Shown here: positions 5,652-7,070 of the stretch, piece after piece | Layout of the letters: every line of letters starts with the position of its first letter | How positions within the stretch are numbered: position 1 is the stretch's first letter | NCBI GenBank assembly: GCA_013139395.1 | Contig: WTAX01000385.1 | Location: 1 to 7,070 of the forward strand | Direction: 5' to 3' | Source: Gammaproteobacteria bacterium | GTDB lineage: Bacteria > Pseudomonadota > Gammaproteobacteria > GRL18 | Length of the DNA: 7,070 nt | Notes under the pieces: generated by a model | Told to the model about the DNA's origin: nothing | What the model saw: only the letters and a program-made list of their open reading frames with translations | The model's database searches: none | Made by a program: the position numbers and the translations under genes

Positions 5652-6551
5652 TTAGTTTCTCAATTTCTCACCCCAGCGCAATTTAGCTCTGAGGATTTCA
5701 AAGTAATCGTAGTCTTTAGGATGTAAAATAGTAATATGTTTGGGATGACGCATGATTTTAACATGATCACCCGGCAAAAGATTAAAATTAATCTGTCCAT
5801 CATAGGTCACTTGTGCCTGAGTGGAAAAACGATCACTGACAACGATATCAATTTCACTTTCTCCCGAGATTACGACAGGGCGATTACTCATGGTATGGGG
5901 GCAAATTGGCACCAGTTCCATAACATTTAGTGAGGGATATAAAATTGGACCGCCGCCAGACAATGAATAGGCTGTTGACCCTGTGGGTGTGGAAATAATC
6001 AAGCCGTCGGCATGCATGGAGTGCATGAATTTATTATCAATATAGGTTTCTATTTCAATCATACGTGCCACATCAGCTTTGTGTATGACGACATCATTAA
6101 AGGCATTGCCGCCGCCAAAATAATCACCATCACGCTCGATTTCACTGATAATTAAAAAACGATTTTCTTCGGTATACTCTCCGGCCAATATTTCATCAAG
6201 CGCTTTATGCACATCAATAGCACATAAGTCGACCAGGAATCCTAAATGCCCCAGATTGATCCCTAACAGCGGTACACCAAAGCCGACCAGACTTCTGGCC
6301 GCACTTAATAAGGTGCCGTCACCACCGACGATAATAACTAAATCACAGCGTTCACCAAGTTGTGCACGTGAGACGGACTCCATTTCATGAGCGGAAAAAA
6401 CCATAGCCGTACTTTCATCCAGCAATACTTCACGGTCATTGCTTAAAAAGTATTCGTGTAAACTTACCAATGCGTCGCCTACACTGGGATCGGCATATTT
6501 ACCTATGAGGCCAATAGTTTTAAATATTCTTTTTTGTTCGACGTCAGTCAT
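5652..6551 (-). CDS. nadK: NAD kinase
   Basis: NadK (PpnK) phosphorylates NAD+ with ATP to give NADP+, the only de novo route to NADP in the cell; it is a cytoplasmic enzyme. At 299 aa the length is usual. Diagnostic motifs are GGDGTLL (76-82) with the catalytic Asp78, GINLGHLGFL (97-106), the NAD-contacting FNDVV (151-155) and the glycine-rich STPTGSTAYSLSGGGPI (187-203). Also present is YDGQ (250-253). The start ATG 6551 gives eleven residues before the conserved TIGLIGKY block, slightly longer than E. coli. No other in-frame start is better, and a weak GTGAG precedes it. nadK is the first gene of a minus-strand pair with recN, and it is divergent from hrcA. nadK beside the grpE/hrcA region and recN is conserved in Gammaproteobacteria. 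Confidence 0.97.
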   Translation of the reverse strand: MTDVEQKRIFKTIGLIGKYADPSVGDALVSLHEYFLSNDREVLLDESTAMVFSAHEMESVSRAQLGERCDLVIIVGGDGTLLSAARSLVGFGVPLLGINLGHLGFLVDLCAIDVHKALDEILAGEYTEENRFLIISEIERDGDYFGGGNAFNDVVIHKADVARMIEIETYIDNKFMHSMHADGLIISTPTGSTAYSLSGGGPILYPSLNVMELVPICPHTMSNRPVVISGESEIDIVVSDRFSTQAQVTYDGQINFNLLPGDHVKIMRHPKHITILHPKDYDYFEILRAKLRWGEKLRN

Positions 6552-6669
6552 ATTTCGCTCACTGCAAATAAGGTCTGTTCAGAGTTATGAAATTAGCACA
6601 AAAAGAGAGGAAACAAAACAGGCATTTCTATTTACATGAGTTTTATATGAACAATCATTTGAATTTTGA

Positions 6670-6697
6670 CTTGAAACTACAAAACTCAGCCTTATGT
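6670..6697 (+). promoter_or_regulatory. Candidate sigma-32 heat-shock promoter of hrcA
   Basis: CTTGAAA (6670-6676) is identical to the E. coli sigma-32 -35 consensus. After 13 bp comes CCTTATGT (6690-6697), matching CCCCATnT at 5 of 7 defined positions; the normal spacing range is about 11-16. Transcription would begin near 6704, about 55 nt before the hrcA start. A TTGACT overlaps the -35, so weak sigma-70 use is also possible. No CIRCE inverted repeat is present. Confidence 0.6.
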
Positions 6698-6749
6698 AGG
6701 TCACTAGGGTCTTAAGTTAATCAGAAAGCCAATAAAAACTAATCATAGC

Positions 6750-6770
6750 GACTAAAAATGTGACTAAAAA
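6750..6770 (+). repeat. Short direct repeat spanning the hrcA start codon
   Basis: GACTAAAAA occurs at 6750-6758 and again at 6762-6770, separated by TGT, with the GTG start (6760-6762) between and partly inside the copies. A related TAAAAACTA lies a little upstream (6733-6741). It may be chance in A-rich DNA. Confidence 0.6.
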
Positions 6771-7070
6771 CCAACTCTTCGATGATCGTACCAGTCAACT
6801 GATGAAAGTACTGGTTGAATCCTACATAAGTGATGGCTTGCCTGTAGGTTCTAAAGCGCTGGTTGAATCATCTGGTTTAAAAGTCAGTCCGGCAACAGTA
6901 CGTAATGTGATGTCTGATTTAGAGAAAATGGGACTTATCCATGCACCACACACCTCTGCCGGTCGAATACCTACGGTACAGGGTTATCGATTATTTGTTT
7001 ATTCATTACTCTCGGTTAAACAACCGGATCAGTCATTGCTCAAGCAAGTTGCTTCACATATTAAGGACAG
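6760..7070 (+). CDS. hrcA: Heat-inducible transcription repressor HrcA, N-terminal fragment
   Basis: HrcA represses class I heat-shock genes (groE, dnaK operons) by binding CIRCE operators, and its folding depends on GroEL. The first 103 codons are visible and the frame is open to the right edge, so the gene is cut by the window. The N-terminal winged-helix domain shows LMKVLVESYISDGLPVGSKAL (about 14-34), the helix-turn-helix SPATVRNVMSDLEKMGLI (43-60) and the hallmark APHTSAGRIPT..GYR.FV (62-80). The GTG at 6760 is chosen because it places the conserved helix at the usual distance. An ATG two bases earlier (6758) runs straight into TGA. No good Shine-Dalgarno sequence precedes it. The gene is divergent from nadK and is likely to be followed by grpE-dnaK-dnaJ outside the window. 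This is known for many HrcA-bearing Gammaproteobacteria but is not visible here. Confidence 0.94.
   Translation, partial: MTKNQLFDDRTSQLMKVLVESYISDGLPVGSKALVESSGLKVSPATVRNVMSDLEKMGLIHAPHTSAGRIPTVQGYRLFVYSLLSVKQPDQSLLKQVASHIKD

Noticed and set aside
5736..5930. 64-codon plus-strand open frame opposite nadK
   Set aside because: It is antisense to the conserved nadK catalytic region and is not protein-like.
6593..6599. TTAGCAC, the left half of a CIRCE operator, upstream of hrcA
   Set aside because: The GAGTGCTAA partner is absent at the required 9-bp spacing, so this is a chance half-site.
6439..6639. 66-codon plus-strand open frame between nadK and hrcA
   Set aside because: Most of it is antisense to the nadK start; no family resemblance and no ribosome site.

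Overview
The window is a housekeeping segment of a gammaproteobacterial chromosome. The gene order identifies it. smpB, ratA, rnfH, bamE, recN, nadK and the heat-shock locus (hrcA here) lie together in the arrangement known from many Gammaproteobacteria, and fur sits between bamE and recN as it does in pseudomonads. Base composition looks moderately AT-rich by eye. An HrcA repressor and a sodium symporter next to ratA fit a free-living or symbiotic gammaproteobacterium outside the Enterobacterales. I cannot name the genus from this sequence.

Layout, left to right. The 5' end of smpB (minus strand) runs off the left edge. It is divergent from a plus-strand group: an NSS-family sodium symporter, ratA (starting 3 nt after the symporter stop) and rnfH. 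Between ratA and rnfH lies a 203-bp near-palindromic, non-coding element with terminal inverted repeats and a possible 5-bp target duplication that includes the ratA stop codon. rnfH converges on bamE (minus), and an 8-bp tandem repeat overlaps the bamE stop. bamE is divergent from fur (plus) across about 240 bp of regulatory DNA. fur converges on recN (minus), and the two stop codons share a CTAG. recN follows nadK on the minus strand as a two-gene unit. nadK is divergent from hrcA (plus), which runs off the right edge and is preceded by a good sigma-32-type promoter but no CIRCE operator.

The genes cover several core functions: ribosome rescue (SmpB), amine or amino-acid uptake (NSS), ubiquinone-binding START-like protein (RatA), a ubiquitin-fold protein (RnfH), outer-membrane protein assembly (BamE), iron homeostasis (Fur), double-strand-break repair (RecN), NADP synthesis (NadK) and heat-shock repression (HrcA). 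They form a conserved cluster and not a dedicated pathway.

I found no sign of a new multi-gene system. The signal least explained by ordinary annotation is the palindromic element at 2064-2266. Smaller points of interest are the possible leaderless smpB promoter, the sigma-32 promoter without CIRCE, the acidic C-terminal extension of BamE and the fused fur/recN stops.
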